64,000 nucleotides of DNA, from assembly GCA_034509735.1 (NCBI GenBank), contig JACGWO010000007.1, forward strand, positions 22,906,046 through 22,970,045, written 5' to 3'. The notes under the pieces are model-generated. The model made no database searches and was not told where the DNA came from. It saw only the letters and a program-made list of their open reading frames with translations. A program made the translations under genes and the position numbers. The stretch is from Sesamum alatum (Eukaryota > Streptophyta > Magnoliopsida > Lamiales > Pedaliaceae). This document shows positions 45,467-57,659 of this stretch, piece after piece. How positions within the stretch are numbered: position 1 is the first letter of the stretch; each line of letters opens with the position of its first letter.

Positions 45467-46348
45467 AACCTCAATTACATAAATACCTTGGTTCGAGAAG
45501 AGTTTGGGGCACTCTCTCTTCCAATGCCCTTTCTCACGGCAGTTGATACATATGTCATATGCCTTCGACTATTGCTTGGAGACAACCTTTCCCTTTCCTT
45601 TGCCTTTCCCCTCTTTGGCAATGGGAACACTCTTAGTGTTCGTAGGTGCTTTGACGGCCTTTCCCTTCCCTTTCTTCTTCTTCCAACGTCCGGCCCTTTT
45701 GCCTTTCGTATTGGAAGTCGAAGCACCTCCAAACAATACCGAAGGCGTGGACTTCTTAGTCGTTGCCTCGTATTGCACCAACATATTAATCAACTCATGA
45801 ATGCCCTTCTCAAGTCCGTTCATGTTGTAGTTGATGATAAATTGGTCAAAGGAGGGTGGGAGTGACTGAAGGATCACATCTATGTACGTTTCATTATCGA
45901 GTCCTGCCTTTAGGTCCTCGAGCTTTTCCACCAGGGTAAGCATTTTAACCCCGTGCTCTTGTACAGAGGATCCTTCTGTCATTTTAGTTCCAAAGAACGC
46001 CTTGGTCGCGACATACCTAGTATGCCGGTCAGGGACTGCATAGCAATCCTTAAGACGAGCTATAATGGAAGGGACATCGTCTAGCCTTTCATATTGCTTT
46101 TGAATCTCATTGGTCATCGAAGCAAGTATGACGCTACGGACCTTCCGGTTATCCTTATGCCAAGTCTAGAACGTCTCACGTTCTTCTGGCGTGGATCCTT
46201 CCGGGAAGGTCCTAGGGAGAGGCTCGTCCATAACGTAGCCTTGGTTCTTGTAATCTAGGACTATCCTGAGATTGCGCAACCAGTCGTTGTAATTTGTTCC
46301 ATTGAATTTGTTGGTCTCAAGAATGGTGGAAAGTGGGTTCTTAGACAT
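45467..46348 (-). pseudogene. copy D gag portion
   Basis: It starts at the ATG at 46348-46346 (MSKNPLSTIL...). A TAG interrupts near 46167 (Glu in the ETFETW region). The frame then runs 46117-45569 through the gag domain and basic linker to a TAG at 45571-45569, where sister copies have Gln. The CCHC knuckle follows in the same frame down to the solo LTR at 45461. Confidence 0.92.
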
Positions 46349-48137
46349 TTTAAATCGACATTTAGAAAACAACGCTCGATCAGCAGAAAATAAAAGACGG
46401 TGGTTTGATAAAAATAATTAAATGCATGGTCTTTAGTCATTTAATCCTCCCACTATTTATACGAAAATACGGTAATCTCAAACGTGATTTTCGGGAAATC
46501 CTTTCCTAGTGGGCTTGGGATCCACAGCGATTTTTCCCATACCCCGCTTTTACGATTCGCATGGAAAAGATCCTGTGGGAGGTATTCCATACCATTCTCG
46601 TTCCACGAGATTCCCAAGATTATTGCCTCACCCTTTCACATGATCCCGAGGACTCCAAGCGAATCATGCTAATTGGGCGTTAGACCCAACCCAATCGACC
46701 GAGCCACAGACCCACTGGTACCCCCACGACTCGTGAGACAGGTAGCAGTAGGCCATTTTTCGTTCATGACATAGTGCAGCTTCCTTTAAGTACAATAACG
46801 TGCCACGACTCGTGAGACCATGCTATTGACCTAAAACAGCTTCCTCACTATGCCATGGATTGGAAGGCATGGACAAACTCCTAGAGTTCATGTCCATTTT
46901 GTCTAGGGTCTAATATTTTGACATTGGTCCAACCAATGTGAGAGTAGTAAATGACCGAGATCTCAAATAAATAAACATTCGCACATCCATCCATAATGCA
47001 TAAATTAAACCATCCATAGCAGTTATATGATAAATAAAAAACCCATTCATCCATCATAATAACCGCAAGCAAAATTAAAGCCTAGCACGCCCCTGTTGGA
47101 TGATCACGAGCCCGAATCCTATGCGACCCACTGAGCCCGCAGTGGATCTATGGTCAATCTAGGGTTGGTCCTATACTATTACATTAATAGTAACCCAATC
47201 ATCATGTTGATGGGCCTTGGTCTCTTTTCTCTTTCTTCACTTCATGGAAAACTCCAAAGGACCTCCCGTCTGGGCTCTCCATGTGGTCCTTCCTTCTTCT
47301 CCACCAATTAGAAAAATAGAAACCTCACTCCTAGTCTACTCTCATTACATATTAAAAATAGAAACCCCAGCGAAAACTCGGGGGAAGTACATAAGGAGGG
47401 AGGTAGAAAGAGAGAAGGAGAAAGCAGTAAAAGAGGCACACAGGCCCAACAGAAATTAAACCATACATTCGGTCTAGGGCTCGTGATCATCCATTTCCAT
47501 CAAACACACATAATCACATGATCTAATCATATAAATACAATATACCGACAATTCATGATTTCCAATCATAAATATTCAAAATAAGCAATAAATGAACATG
47601 TGCGTAACGTGTGAAAAATAAAACACAAATATTGGTAATAATATTTTCTCGTTTCAGGAAAATCTTTCCTCATTATTTTAAGCAAAATAACCCCGGGATT
47701 CCAAATCCAATATATTTTACTCCTAAAATAATGTCTTTAGAAAATTAGGCATAATTGAACCCAAAAAACGAATTTTCAGAATTAATTAGAAATTAAAACT
47801 GAAAATAAATTAAAAAATAAAAAAAAACACTACTAGGGTTTTAAAACCCTAGCAGCAGCACCGGCCGCCGCCGCCGGCAGCGGCCTACCGGCGCGCGCAG
47901 GCCCCTGCCTGCGTGCGCGCGCGCATGGCCGGCAGCGTGCTGTGCAGTCTGGCGTTCCGACAGGCTGTCCCGCGCGCAGGCTCCCTTGCCTCGCGCGCGC
48001 GCTGGCCTGCTGGCTGCCGGCCGCGCCCTTATCCCTGCACAGTGCGTGCACAGACGTACACTAGGCACGCCTGCTGGGCGCGCGCGCGGAGACACCTCCG
48101 TCTGCGTGCGCTCGCGCCTAGCGGCGCTGCCCTAGTC
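46349..48137 (-). other. copy D leader, truncated in the GC island
   Basis: It contains the palindrome pair CACGACTCGTG (46725-46735 and 46804-46814), the hairpin ACATTGGT-CCA-ACCAATGT (46921-46939), the CCACTG/CAGTGG hairpin (47128-47145) and the first 280 or so bases of a GC island (47860-48137). It then breaks off. There is no coding content beyond low-complexity frames. Confidence 0.78.
47860..48137. repeat. GC-rich island of copy D, truncated
   Basis: GCGCGC-rich sequence shares the GGAGACACCTCCGTCTGCG motif (about 48088) with the 94-base units of copy A's island. It ends abruptly at the deletion junction. Confidence 0.78.
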
Positions 48138-49446
48138 CGTTCAACCGTTCTGGGCCTAATATCAAATACCATTTTGATCCAAGTCCGTTCTGGGCCTAAT
48201 ATTTAATTTGGTCCAACCAAATGAGAGTTTGAGTGTGACCGAGACCTCATCACATTATGGTGTTTTAGCATGCATAAATATCCAATATTTAAAGTGATAA
48301 ATAAAAACACCGCATGCATAAAACATAGCATACCCCTGTTAGGATGATCACAAGCCCAACCTATGCGACCCACTGAGCCTGCAGTGAGTCTATGGTCTGT
48401 CTAGGGTGGTCCTAAATTAGTACAATAATAATAAACCCAATGTCATTCCAATGGGCCTTGAAGTGCTTCTTGTTTCACGCCTTGATGCTCCTCCTTGGGG
48501 TCTCCGACTCCAATTGCTTGTTAAAATTAAAACCTCACCAATCCTATCTACTCTCATTACAACTGAAAGTAATACATTGATAATAAAGAAAACAAGCCTT
48601 AACATCATGAGGCTGAAAATACGGGAGATGATAGTCCCAAAAACAAGAGGCACGCAGGCCCCACCCAACAGAAAAATAAATGATCATACATTCATCCATA
48701 CATAAGGTCTAGGGCTCTTGTGATCATCCCATGTTGATTCCATCAACACACATAACATAATTGTTCCAAATAATCATGCATAAATACCAATGGATATTCC
48801 AAATACCCAAGTGATGTCCAACATCACAAAAGCATAAACATACAAATAATATGCAAAATTCAAATTTCAAATTTAATGGACATTTTAAACAATGCATCCA
48901 ATGCATGTATTAATCCCTAATTAATTAAGAAAATTTAATTCAAGGAATAATCCAATTATTCCAAAATCAGAAATGCAAAATTAATATATTTTCAGAATAT
49001 TGTGCAGAAGATACAGAAAATCATATTTTCCGAAAAAAGTCGAAAAATGGCCCAGCCGTTGTGCTGGCCGGCCAACCGCGCGGACAGGGCAGCGCGCGCT
49101 CGCTGTGCCGCGCGCTGGCCTCGGCCAGCAGCGGCCGGCTACGCACAGCGCGCGCGCAGGCGCCCGCCTGCGCACGGCCACTGCCGGTTTGATCGAAATT
49201 TTTCTTTTTTTTTTTTTTGTTTTTCAAAAACTGTTTTAGCACAATAACAGTAATATTATTCTGAAAATAAGCATGCAATTTTAGATCCAATCTAACAAAA
49301 TAAAGCATGCCAAAAATCCATTAAATCCAAACAATTGAATTATCATATTACTCATATATTTATACAATCTAACATGCCAATAAAGCCATTTAAAAGCAAG
49401 TACATCATGCCAAACACATAGATCTATGCCCCTTACATCGAACCGG
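48138..49446 (-). other. copy C leader, PBS-proximal part
   Basis: It starts inside the leader, in a phrase also found in I (GGGCCTAATAT), here partly duplicated (CCGTTCTGGGCCTAATAT at about 48140 and 48184). It contains the hairpin ATTTGGT-CCA-ACCAAAT (48206-48222), which covaries with A, D, F and I, and a CACTG...CAGTG hairpin near 48370. A short GC island follows (49050-49190). There is no ORF of note. Confidence 0.75.
49050..49190. repeat. short GC-rich island in copy C leader
   Basis: About 140 bases of GC-rich sequence lie at the same relative place as in A, B and K, but with unrelated detailed sequence. Confidence 0.7.
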
Positions 49447-49458
49447 GCTCTGATACCA
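49447..49458 (-). other. primer-binding site of copy C
   Basis: On minus this reads TGGTATCAGAGC, an exact match to the plant copia initiator-Met tRNA primer site, two bases from the 5' LTR. Confidence 0.94.
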
Positions 49459-49460
49459 CT

Positions 49461-51696
49461 TGAAGGACAAGCGGATCCGCCTGAGAGCGCGAGCGGAAGC
49501 GAGAAAGCGAGAAAAGTGGCGTAAATTAAATCAAATCTAATTTAAAATACGACGAATCCCAAGGGTTGTGCTCTTGGGTGCTCAACCGGGCGTTCAATGT
49601 AGGATGTGTAAATATTGAAATGAATATTAAATACATAGGGCATAGATAAATATATATAATCAATCAAAGCGTAATAAACCGTTACCTTTGATTGTTTAGC
49701 GTATGCTCCCGGCTACTTGCGTTGTTCCTTCTCCGGAATGCTCACGAAATCCAAATGTATGGATTCTCCAAGGTGATCCACACCACACCGGAAGAAACAC
49801 ACGTTCTTCTTGCTAGAAAAGAACGGATTTAAGAAGGAATCGGTTTAAGAGAAGAACACTATGAATTAGTGCTCTCTTAAACTTACTTTGTTCTTCTTCT
49901 TGATTCAAAATCAAGTGAAGAACACAAGTGTAAGAGAGGGATAGAGGGCCGAGAGTTTGAGAGAGAGGAGAGGATTTTTGTCTTCTCTTTTTCCTAGAAA
50001 AAGATGAATAATGAATCACTTATGCTTGGTGTTCTATATATTCTAATATATATACATAATTAATGTGATTATTGGAATGTGTCTAGGTTCATCCAAGGAT
50101 GTCCAGATTCATTCCAATCAATCACCATCAATTCTTCAATCAAGCGAACCAAAATTTATGGTATGATCAAATCATACCAAAAGGAAAGAGCTTGATTGGA
50201 GTTGATTTGTCTCTTTCCAAAAGAGATAAGTCAACATACCACCTAGCATGAAACATGGCTGATTTTGCTTCCTCTAAGGGAGCATGTCGGCCATGTTTAA
50301 TTAAGGGAAGAAGTCCAACTTCTTCCTATTCCAAAATAGGAATTATTTCTCCTTTCAGGTATAATTTAACGGACCGGATTTTATCGTAATCCAATTGCGA
50401 CGAACCCAATATTAAATCCAATTTAATGTCCATTTAAATTATTCCTGTTGATCTTTTAATCCAATTAAAAGATCCAACATCTCAACGTCTCAACTTTTCA
50501 TATTTAATCGAAAATTCAATTTACCGATTAAACGAAAGCCCGATACAATATCGTCCCGTCCATCCAATGGACTTTCCCTTAAGTAATCCAATTACTTATT
50601 TTATCCTTCGAGATTGACTCCAAGTCGATCTCTCAACTTCCTCGGTGATTTGTGTGTGACCCTTTAGGTTCACCCTCAGCTAGACTTGGGCCCGTGTCCG
50701 ACAAGGGCCCGTTACCATGGGTGGCCGTCTAGCAACGGTCCATGGCACTAGAGAGTAGGTGAATTGGCGTGAACATTTAGGCGCCGATTCCGTACAGGTA
50801 CGATCCTTCCGTCTACCATCTCCCGGCCTTAGTCTAGGGTATGAAATTGGGCGTCGGTTCCCATCCTTGACTAGGCATCTATGCTTAATACTCGAGACCA
50901 CGTATGCTTCATTGCGTCGACACAGGAAACCATTCCCTGTTCGACCAACCACTGTGGCCACAGCTTCAAATAGCATGAACGTGTCTCCGAGTGCATAGGA
51001 GATACCTCTATCACATACTGACAGGGGACAGATCCTCTTCTTGGAATCCACCGTCATCGCTACACATTCCGACTGCATTGGACAAGGCTTATGATAATCA
51101 TCTTACAGAATGATTACCTCTCGCCAGATCTAAGATACAGCCGTCATGTGCACGCGACTGCCATGATCCCTCAAGTCTGAGAATTACTCCCGTACTATCG
51201 GAACCGAGGAAAACCAATCATATCGACCAAGCCTCCAAGGCTTCCATATGATGATCCCCGCGAGTCAGTCCAGTCAGCTCGACCCCAGTCGATCAACCCA
51301 TCAAGATCGTGTAGGCGTCCCACGCCTGTCACCGATGAAACACGACACTTATCTAATGAACACGACTCTTAACGCAAGTCTCAATAGGACTCTCGATGCC
51401 CCGTCTCGAGGTCCTCGACTTGGAACGTTTCAGACCCAACTCTTAATCAGGTGGTTTCATGACCACCATCTAATACGTGGCCCAACTGCACGAGTTGTTA
51501 TCCATGGTCTGTGGGCCTTTGTTGCGATATAAGTTAAACACCGTTTTAACAAATGTAAGATGAGTGCAACAAAGAAGGTACCATTGGTGACGAATACTCA
51601 TCTTATTCATCACATAATAATATTACATTTACATCAAGTTGTCAGATAGGTTACAAATCGCCAAATCTATTGGCTTTCTGGTCACCTATTCTAACA
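49461..51696 (-). repeat. 5' LTR of copy C (subfamily C/E)
   Basis: This 2236-base LTR has the terminal TGAAGG...CTAACA on plus. The U5-side stem is CCCAAG (49558-49563) with CTTGGG (49573-49578), different bases but still paired. It is nearly identical to 34651-36463 over the shared part. It has no dense W-box cluster. Confidence 0.94.
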
Positions 51697-53630
51697 AATT
51701 AAAATTGCAAGAATTTAAACATGTATAAACGATATAAAAATAAACACGTTCAAGGGGTGTTCCCTTGAATCTCCTGGGCATTTGGTGTATCTCATGAATA
51801 ATAAAAGCATACAAAAGTTTCATGGAGGTCATAGGGTTTAAAAGAAAAAGGGACGAAAACATAAATAGGAAACCTACCGATTGTCGTTTTCGTCTTCGAG
51901 CCGGTACTCGCGTTGTTCCCCGTTTTGCTCCAAGAACTCAAACTGGAGACCCTCTAATTCGTACACGCAATCCGCGCACGTATCTTGATCTTCGTGCTAG
52001 CGAAAGAACAAGTGTATGTTTATTTGGAGAGGACGGATTGTCAAACGCTATTTAATTAATGAGATCAAACCTCCTATTGTTCAATTGTAAAACAAAAGAA
52101 CAAGAAAGAATTTCTTGGAAGAGAGGGAGAGAGATTCGGCCGAGAGAGAGAGGGAGGAGGCCGAGAGATGTGTGTATGTGTGTGCGCTTGGAATTTCATC
52201 ATCACTTCCAAAGAGGAAACCGATGAGTATTTACAGAGGAGGAATCCTATTCCTCTTCTAATTCCTACTCTTTGAAGACTCCTACTTGAATAGGATTTGA
52301 CCTAGTCAAATCCTAGTGAACATCTAGCTTCTTGGTCAAACCAATCCTAGCCATTGATTCCTCTCTTTAATCTCAACCATTTATTAATTTAATGGAATAT
52401 TTAAATCCCATTTAAATAATCCAAAAGGCAATAAATAAATATATCAAATATATATATTTATTCCAAGTCCATTAAATTAATTTTCAATAAATCTAATTTA
52501 TTAGATAAATTCCTTTCATCTAATAAAATGAATTAATTTCTTCCCAAGAAAAGAAGGACCCGTTTAAATCCAATTTAATCGTTCCATTTCTCCAAATATT
52601 TAATTTCAAATTAAATACGTCATGTGTGCGGATTGTGTGTGACTCTTTAGGTTCACCTTCAGCTAGACTTGGTTGGACTCCTAGAATCAGCCCGTCACCA
52701 TGGGTGGCCGTCTAGCAATGGTCCATAGCACTAGAGACTAGGTGAATATGCGTGGGGATGAACATTTAGGCTCTACAGTACATCTATCCTTCCATCTACG
52801 GTCTCACCACTTAGTGTCTAGGGCACGAATTATGTAGGTACCCATTTTGGACCTAAGTGTCGGTCTTTCCTTTACTAAATGCCGCAGGGAAACCTTCCCT
52901 TCTGTTCAGTTACTGTGGCCACAAATTTTATGGACAAGACACAGAGTATTTGTGAGACACAACTGTCAATACCTTTTGAGAGGAGACAAATCCTTTCTTG
53001 GAAACTACTGTCACGTTGTATACCGTGGCTGCACTGGATATGGCTTATGACTACTCAAGTGCATTTTGGCAATCTCTCACCATACCTAAGATATAGTCTC
53101 GATGTACAGGTAAACTCAGCAATTCCTCAAGTCAAAGGATTTGACCTGTACCGTTGGAACCAGGAACTCACGTCATACCTAGTCGACCCTACTCAAAGGT
53201 CATCCGTAAGATGGTTCCCGTGAGTCACCTCAATCAGCTGCTCCCCAGCAGGCCGACCCACTAACACTGCTTAGACGACCCTCGTCACCCATTGATGAAA
53301 CACGACAACAGATGCTTAGTGCAAATCTCAAGTGGAATCTCGGTACCCATTTTCGAGATTCCTTGACTTGGAGATTTTCAGACTGATTCGGCGAAACTGA
53401 TTTCATGGACCTACCTCCAAGCATAGTCCCAGTCCCCGAAATGCGATTTCAGTCTGTGGGCTTTGTGTAGCGAATAGTTATAAAGCAGATAAAGTGAACA
53501 CAGACAAAGTATGTGCCAAATGAATTTTCACTTTCTTATTCATCAAGGTTTTATCAAAAACTTCGAAATTGTTCAGACATAGGTTACAATTCGCCTACTA
53601 AGATTGGCTACATGGTCACCTATTCTAACA
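51697..53630 (-). repeat. LTR H (subfamily B/H), interrupted by copy C
   Basis: It matches B's LTRs from about base 60 onward and ends CACCTATTCTAACA. ATATG follows rather than a PPT, so it is a solo LTR or a 5' LTR. The stem-loop TTCAAGGG/CCCTTGAA is at 51749-51769. The first 60 or so bases should lie beyond copy C's other end but were lost. Confidence 0.88.
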
Positions 53631-54350
53631 ATATGAGCATATTCCTTTGTCCATAATAATAACACAGCTTTCTTCCATTCCAAACGTGCCACGACTCGTG
53701 AGACCACGAATGGTTGGAAGTAGCTTCCTTACTACATTGCTATGGATGAAAGGCTTGGAATAATCAAACCATTTGATTTAATTCTATTTTGGGCCTAATA
53801 TATACTTGGACCATCCAAGTGAGAGTTATTATTTAGTAAGACCGAGACCTCATTATTATTAGTATTTTGCATGCTCAAGTTTTAGACATTCAATGTAAAC
53901 AGATGCATTCCAAACACATCATACATCAAAGCATTAAAACACTAAACACATGCAAAAGAAGCCTAGCACGACCCTGTAGGATGATCACAAGCACGTTCCT
54001 AAGTAATCTACTAACTCTGTTGTGGATCTATGGTCAATCTAGGGTAAGCCTACACTATTACAATTTTTACATCCTATTATCATTCTAATGGGGCCTTATA
54101 AATCCTTTTTTGTTCTTCTTGGGCCTTCCGTCGTGGGCTCCCTCCAACGGACCTCTTTTGGGCCTTCATCTCCATGGAAGCTTACATTTATTTTTAAAAC
54201 ATAAATAAAACCTCACATGCTAATCTACTCTCATTACAACTTAAAAGAAACCCCAATCAAAAGTCGGGGGGAGTACATTAAAAGAGAGGAAGAAAGGCTT
54301 ATTATTACAAGGCTAAAAAACGATACAGAGAATGGAAAAAACAAAGAGGC
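53631..54350 (-). other. leader fragment of copia relic I
   Basis: It aligns with the family leader: palindrome CACGACTCGTG (53690-53700), hairpin ACTTGGA-CCA-TCCAAGT (53804-53820, both arms changed relative to A and F yet paired), and the GATCACAAGC...GGATCTATGGTCAATC block. Nothing coding remains. It ends at GAGGCACGCAGG, where it meets copy J's LTR. Confidence 0.8.
53804..53820 (-). other. covarying leader hairpin of relic I
   Basis: The 7-bp stem ACTTGGA/TCCAAGT with loop CCA has compensating changes at two positions relative to ACATTGGT/ACCAATGT. Confidence 0.65.
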
Positions 54351-54354
54351 ACGC

Positions 54355-56590
54355 AGGTGACCAAAAAACCAATTGGATTGGCGATTTTTGGTACTTTTTA
54401 GCAATCTTTATTAAAGCCAAATTGACCTGATGAATATAGTAAGTATTCATCCGTGGCACTGAGTGTTTGATGTGCTTACTGATTACGTTAAATGGCGTTT
54501 TAACGTCACAACAAAGGCCCATAGACCAATTGGATAACCCACGTAGTTGGGCTGAGCAGTGGATAGCAGCTATGAAATCAACTTTTGAGGGTTGGTCTGA
54601 AACATTCCAAGTCAAGGTCCTCGAGACAGGGCATCTAAGGTCCTATAGGGACTTGCACCAAGGATTGCATTCATTGGATAAGTGTCATGTTTCATCGGTA
54701 ACAGACGGACGTCTATGCAATATTAGTAGGTTAGTTGACAAGGGTGTCAGCTGATAGAACTGACTCATGGAAGTCGTCATATGGAAGCCTTGGAGACGTG
54801 GTCGGTATGACTAGAATTCCCTGCTCCAATAGTACGAGATTACTCCTCGGACTTGAGGAATCATGGCAACGCATGCATATGATGGTTGTATCTAGGATCT
54901 GGCAAAAGATGTCCGTGTCTGGGATGCGTTCATCATAAGCCTTACCCGGTGCAGTCGGAATATGTATTGAGGATGGTGGGTTCCAAGATAAGATCCGTCA
55001 CCTGTCAGCATATGACAGTCGAGTCTCCTATGTACTCTGAGACGGTTTAAGCTCTTTAAGTTTGTGGCCACAGCGATTGGTCTGGTAGGGAATGGTTTCC
55101 TACGTTGATCAATAGAGCAAACGTGTCTGGAGTTATTGAGCACAGTTGTCTAGTCCAGGATGGGAACCGACACCCAATTCCATGCCCTAGACTTAGACCG
55201 AGAGACGGATGATGGAAGGACCGTACTCGTATGGAACTCAGGAGCCTAAATGTTCACGCCAACATTCACCTAGTCTCTAGTACCATGGACTGTTGCTAGA
55301 CGGCCACCCATGGTGACGGGCATTTTCGGATTAATGGTTAATTGGATAACAGTTAACTACATTGGATTTAATTGTCCAATTGTGTTGGACATAAGCCCAA
55401 GTCTAGCTGAGGGTGAACCTAAAGAGTCACACACAAATCACTATGGAATTTGTAGAATTAATTTGGAATTATTTCTAGAAGAAACGAATTTATTTAATTG
55501 GAGTAAATTAATTCAAGGAGAAAATAAATGATTGGATCATTTATTGATAAATTCATTTGATGGATGGTCTAAGAATTAGTTAATTGGATTAGTTGATTCT
55601 TGGGCTTAGAACGTTAAATTAATTGAATTAATTTATTGGGTTTGGATTAATGAATTGATTGGATCAGTTAATTAGAGTTTGGACTTATGTTTATTTAATT
55701 GGAGTAAATAAACTTATGGGCCTCAATTGGATTGAGATTAATTGGATTAATTAATGCTCAATGGACTTTGTTTGGACTTAATTTGATTAGATTAAATAAT
55801 TGTCCAAGACTAGTAGTCCTAGTCCATGAAAAAATGCAATTTATAGCAAGTGAATGAGGAATTAAAATCCTCCATGTGAGGCACATGTGACCAGCTATTA
55901 TGTGGTTTGATGGATGGTTTATTTGCTATAATGGTGTATGGTTATGTAGATAGTGTGCGTGTGTGTGTGAGTGTGTGTATGTAGGTTGCTTTGGAACTTG
56001 ACAAGAGAAGTCGAATTTTGAATTCAAATTTCTACATTCACAAAACTGTTCACATAACTTACACACATATACTTGCACAAAATTTCTATCAAATAACTCT
56101 CCAAAATCTCTAAAAAAACTCTCCTTTTTGTGTTCATACTGTTTGGAAAGGTTTGAACTAAAAACATTCCAAAAGCATTAATCAATAGTGTTCATTTGAA
56201 GTTGTTTCTTTCTTCTTCTTGCTACTTCTATCTAGCAATCGATTAGAGGATATACATTTCAAGTGTGGTGTGGACAAGTTAGATGGATTCTAATTTGGAT
56301 CCTCAAGTAAACAGAAGGAGAAACGAAAATGAAAAGGGAACAACACTAGTACCGGTTCTATGTGTAGTAAACAAAAAAAGGTTGGTTTCTATTTAGATTA
56401 TATGTATCTTTTTGTTTACTTCCTTTAGCCACATTTCCAGCATTATTCTCCTATTTAATTTATGCTTTGACATACACCGAATGCCCGAGAACTTCAAAAG
56501 GAACACTCCTTTTGAATCTAGTTTAAAATACGCCTTAAATTTATATTTTTACGCTTCCGTTGTGTTCCCAGGCCATACTCGATTCTTTCA
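54355..56590 (+). repeat. 5' LTR of copy J
   Basis: It starts AGGTGACCAAAAA, lacking the first bases of the TGTTAGAAT end, and finishes CTTTCA next to the PBS. It resembles E and C LTRs, including the CCATGG U3 block near 55285-55313. It has a GT-rich run at 55957-55985. The stem TTCAAAAGG/CCTTTTGAA is at 56493-56516, again with changed but paired bases. Confidence 0.9.
56493..56516 (+). other. U5-side stem-loop of copy J LTR
   Basis: The 9-bp stem TTCAAAAGG/CCTTTTGAA compares with TTCAAGGG/CCCTTGAA in L and B. The GG-to-AA change on one arm is matched by CC-to-TT on the other. Confidence 0.7.
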
Positions 56591-56591
56591 G

Positions 56592-56603
56592 TGGTATTAG
56601 AGC
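56592..56603 (+). other. primer-binding site of copy J
   Basis: TGGTATTAGAGC lies one base after the LTR end and is one mismatch from the consensus site. It shows that J points rightward, opposite to most elements here. Confidence 0.9.
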
Positions 56604-56730
56604 CCGGTCGGTGTTGTGGCTATAAGATTAACATGTTATTATGTGTTAAGCATGAATAACATGTTTAAATTACTTTTGAAAAGCATGATTTATGGCGTCA
56701 AAGCATGATAATATGTTAGAAAAAATGTGT

Positions 56731-57659
56731 TAATTTTGCTTTTAAAATTATGGATATCCATGCACTTTTTAGAATTGGATTTTCTGTAAATGCATGTTTT
56801 TATTTCATTTTTTATAGCATAAGTTTAAAAAATTAATGGATTGTACATTAGATGTATAATTGAATCCACCTTTCTTTAATTGCATTATTAATATGGTATT
56901 TTCTGTATTTTAATTATGTTTATGGCTTTAGATATTGGATATCTATGGCTTTAGATATTGGATATCTATTTATAAATGCATGGGATGTATTTATATATTG
57001 TCATGTTTATATTTGATATAAATGTGTTTTTGTTGTTTTTTATTGGATAAACAATATGGATGATCACAAAGCCCATTGCCTATGTATGATTTATTTTTAT
57101 GTTGGGTGAGGTCTGCGTGCCTCTTGAAAGCGAGCGTGGATCGTCCCGGGAGGGAGCGCGAATGCGGAAGCGCAATAAATTTAAAACAAGAAAATTAAAC
57201 ATTTTTAGATTAATTTTGCTTTTAAAATTATGGATATCCATGCATTTTTTAGAATTGGATTTTCTATAAATGCATGTTTATGTTTCAGTTTTTATAGGAA
57301 AAGTTTAAAAAATTAATGGATTGTACATTGGATGTATAGTTGAATCCATTATTCTTTAATTGCATTATTAATATGGTATTTTCTGCATTTTAATTATGTT
57401 TATGGCTTTAGATATTGGATATCTATTTATAAATGCATGGGATGTATTTATATGTTGTCATGTTTATATTTAATATAAATGTGTTTTGTTGTTGTTTATT
57501 GGATAAACAATATGGATGATCACAAAGCCCATTGACCTATGTATGATTTATTTTATGTTGGGTGAGGCCTGCGTGCCTCTTGAAAGCGAGCGTGGATTGT
57601 CCCGGGAGGGAGCGCGACTGCGAAAGTGCAATAAATTTAAAACAAGAAAATTTAAACAT
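56731..57659. repeat. tandem duplication of about 470 bases across the J/K junction
   Basis: Unit 1 (56731-57202) and unit 2 (57211-57659) align throughout. Each contains J leader sequence plus the first 78 or so bases of copy K's LTR (TGAAAGCGAGCGTGG at 57125 and 57581). Unit 1 also has a 23-base tandem duplication (TATGGCTTTAGATATTGGATATC, about 56931-56976 as two copies). The duplication therefore happened after K inserted. Confidence 0.88.

Larger units (their letters stand above)
38044..48137 (-). mobile_element. Ty1/copia copy D, lacking its 5' LTR and split by a solo LTR
   Basis: It comprises a 3' LTR (38044-40034), PPT, pol and gag (40051-46348, split by 43212-45461), and a leader with the start of the GC island (46349 to about 48137). 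The PBS and 5' LTR are missing. Beyond about 48137 the sequence is the leader of copy C, so a deletion fused D's leader to C's. Confidence 0.9.
34651..51696 (-). mobile_element. Ty1/copia copy C, split by copy D and internally deleted
   Basis: It comprises a truncated 3' LTR (34651-36463), RNase H and RT (36464-38043), nested copy D (38044-48137), the outer part of the leader (48138-49446), a PBS (49447-49458) and a 5' LTR (49461-51696). Gag, protease, integrase and part of RT of C are absent; they were lost together with D's 5' LTR at the 48137 junction. C inserted into LTR H: AAATT (51697-51701) follows the 5' LTR. No matching left duplication survives, because the 3' LTR is truncated. Confidence 0.85.
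54355..57580 (+). mobile_element. plus-strand copia copy J, 5' end only
   Basis: It comprises a 5' LTR (54355-56590), a PBS (56592-56603) and part of a leader up to copy K's insertion. No gag or pol of J is visible in the window. The first 9-10 bases of the LTR are missing at the junction with relic I. Confidence 0.85.

Noticed and set aside
55957..55985. GT-rich microsatellite in copy J's LTR as a separate feature
   Set aside because: Short and imperfect; a normal part of these LTRs, which all carry GT/GA runs near the promoter.
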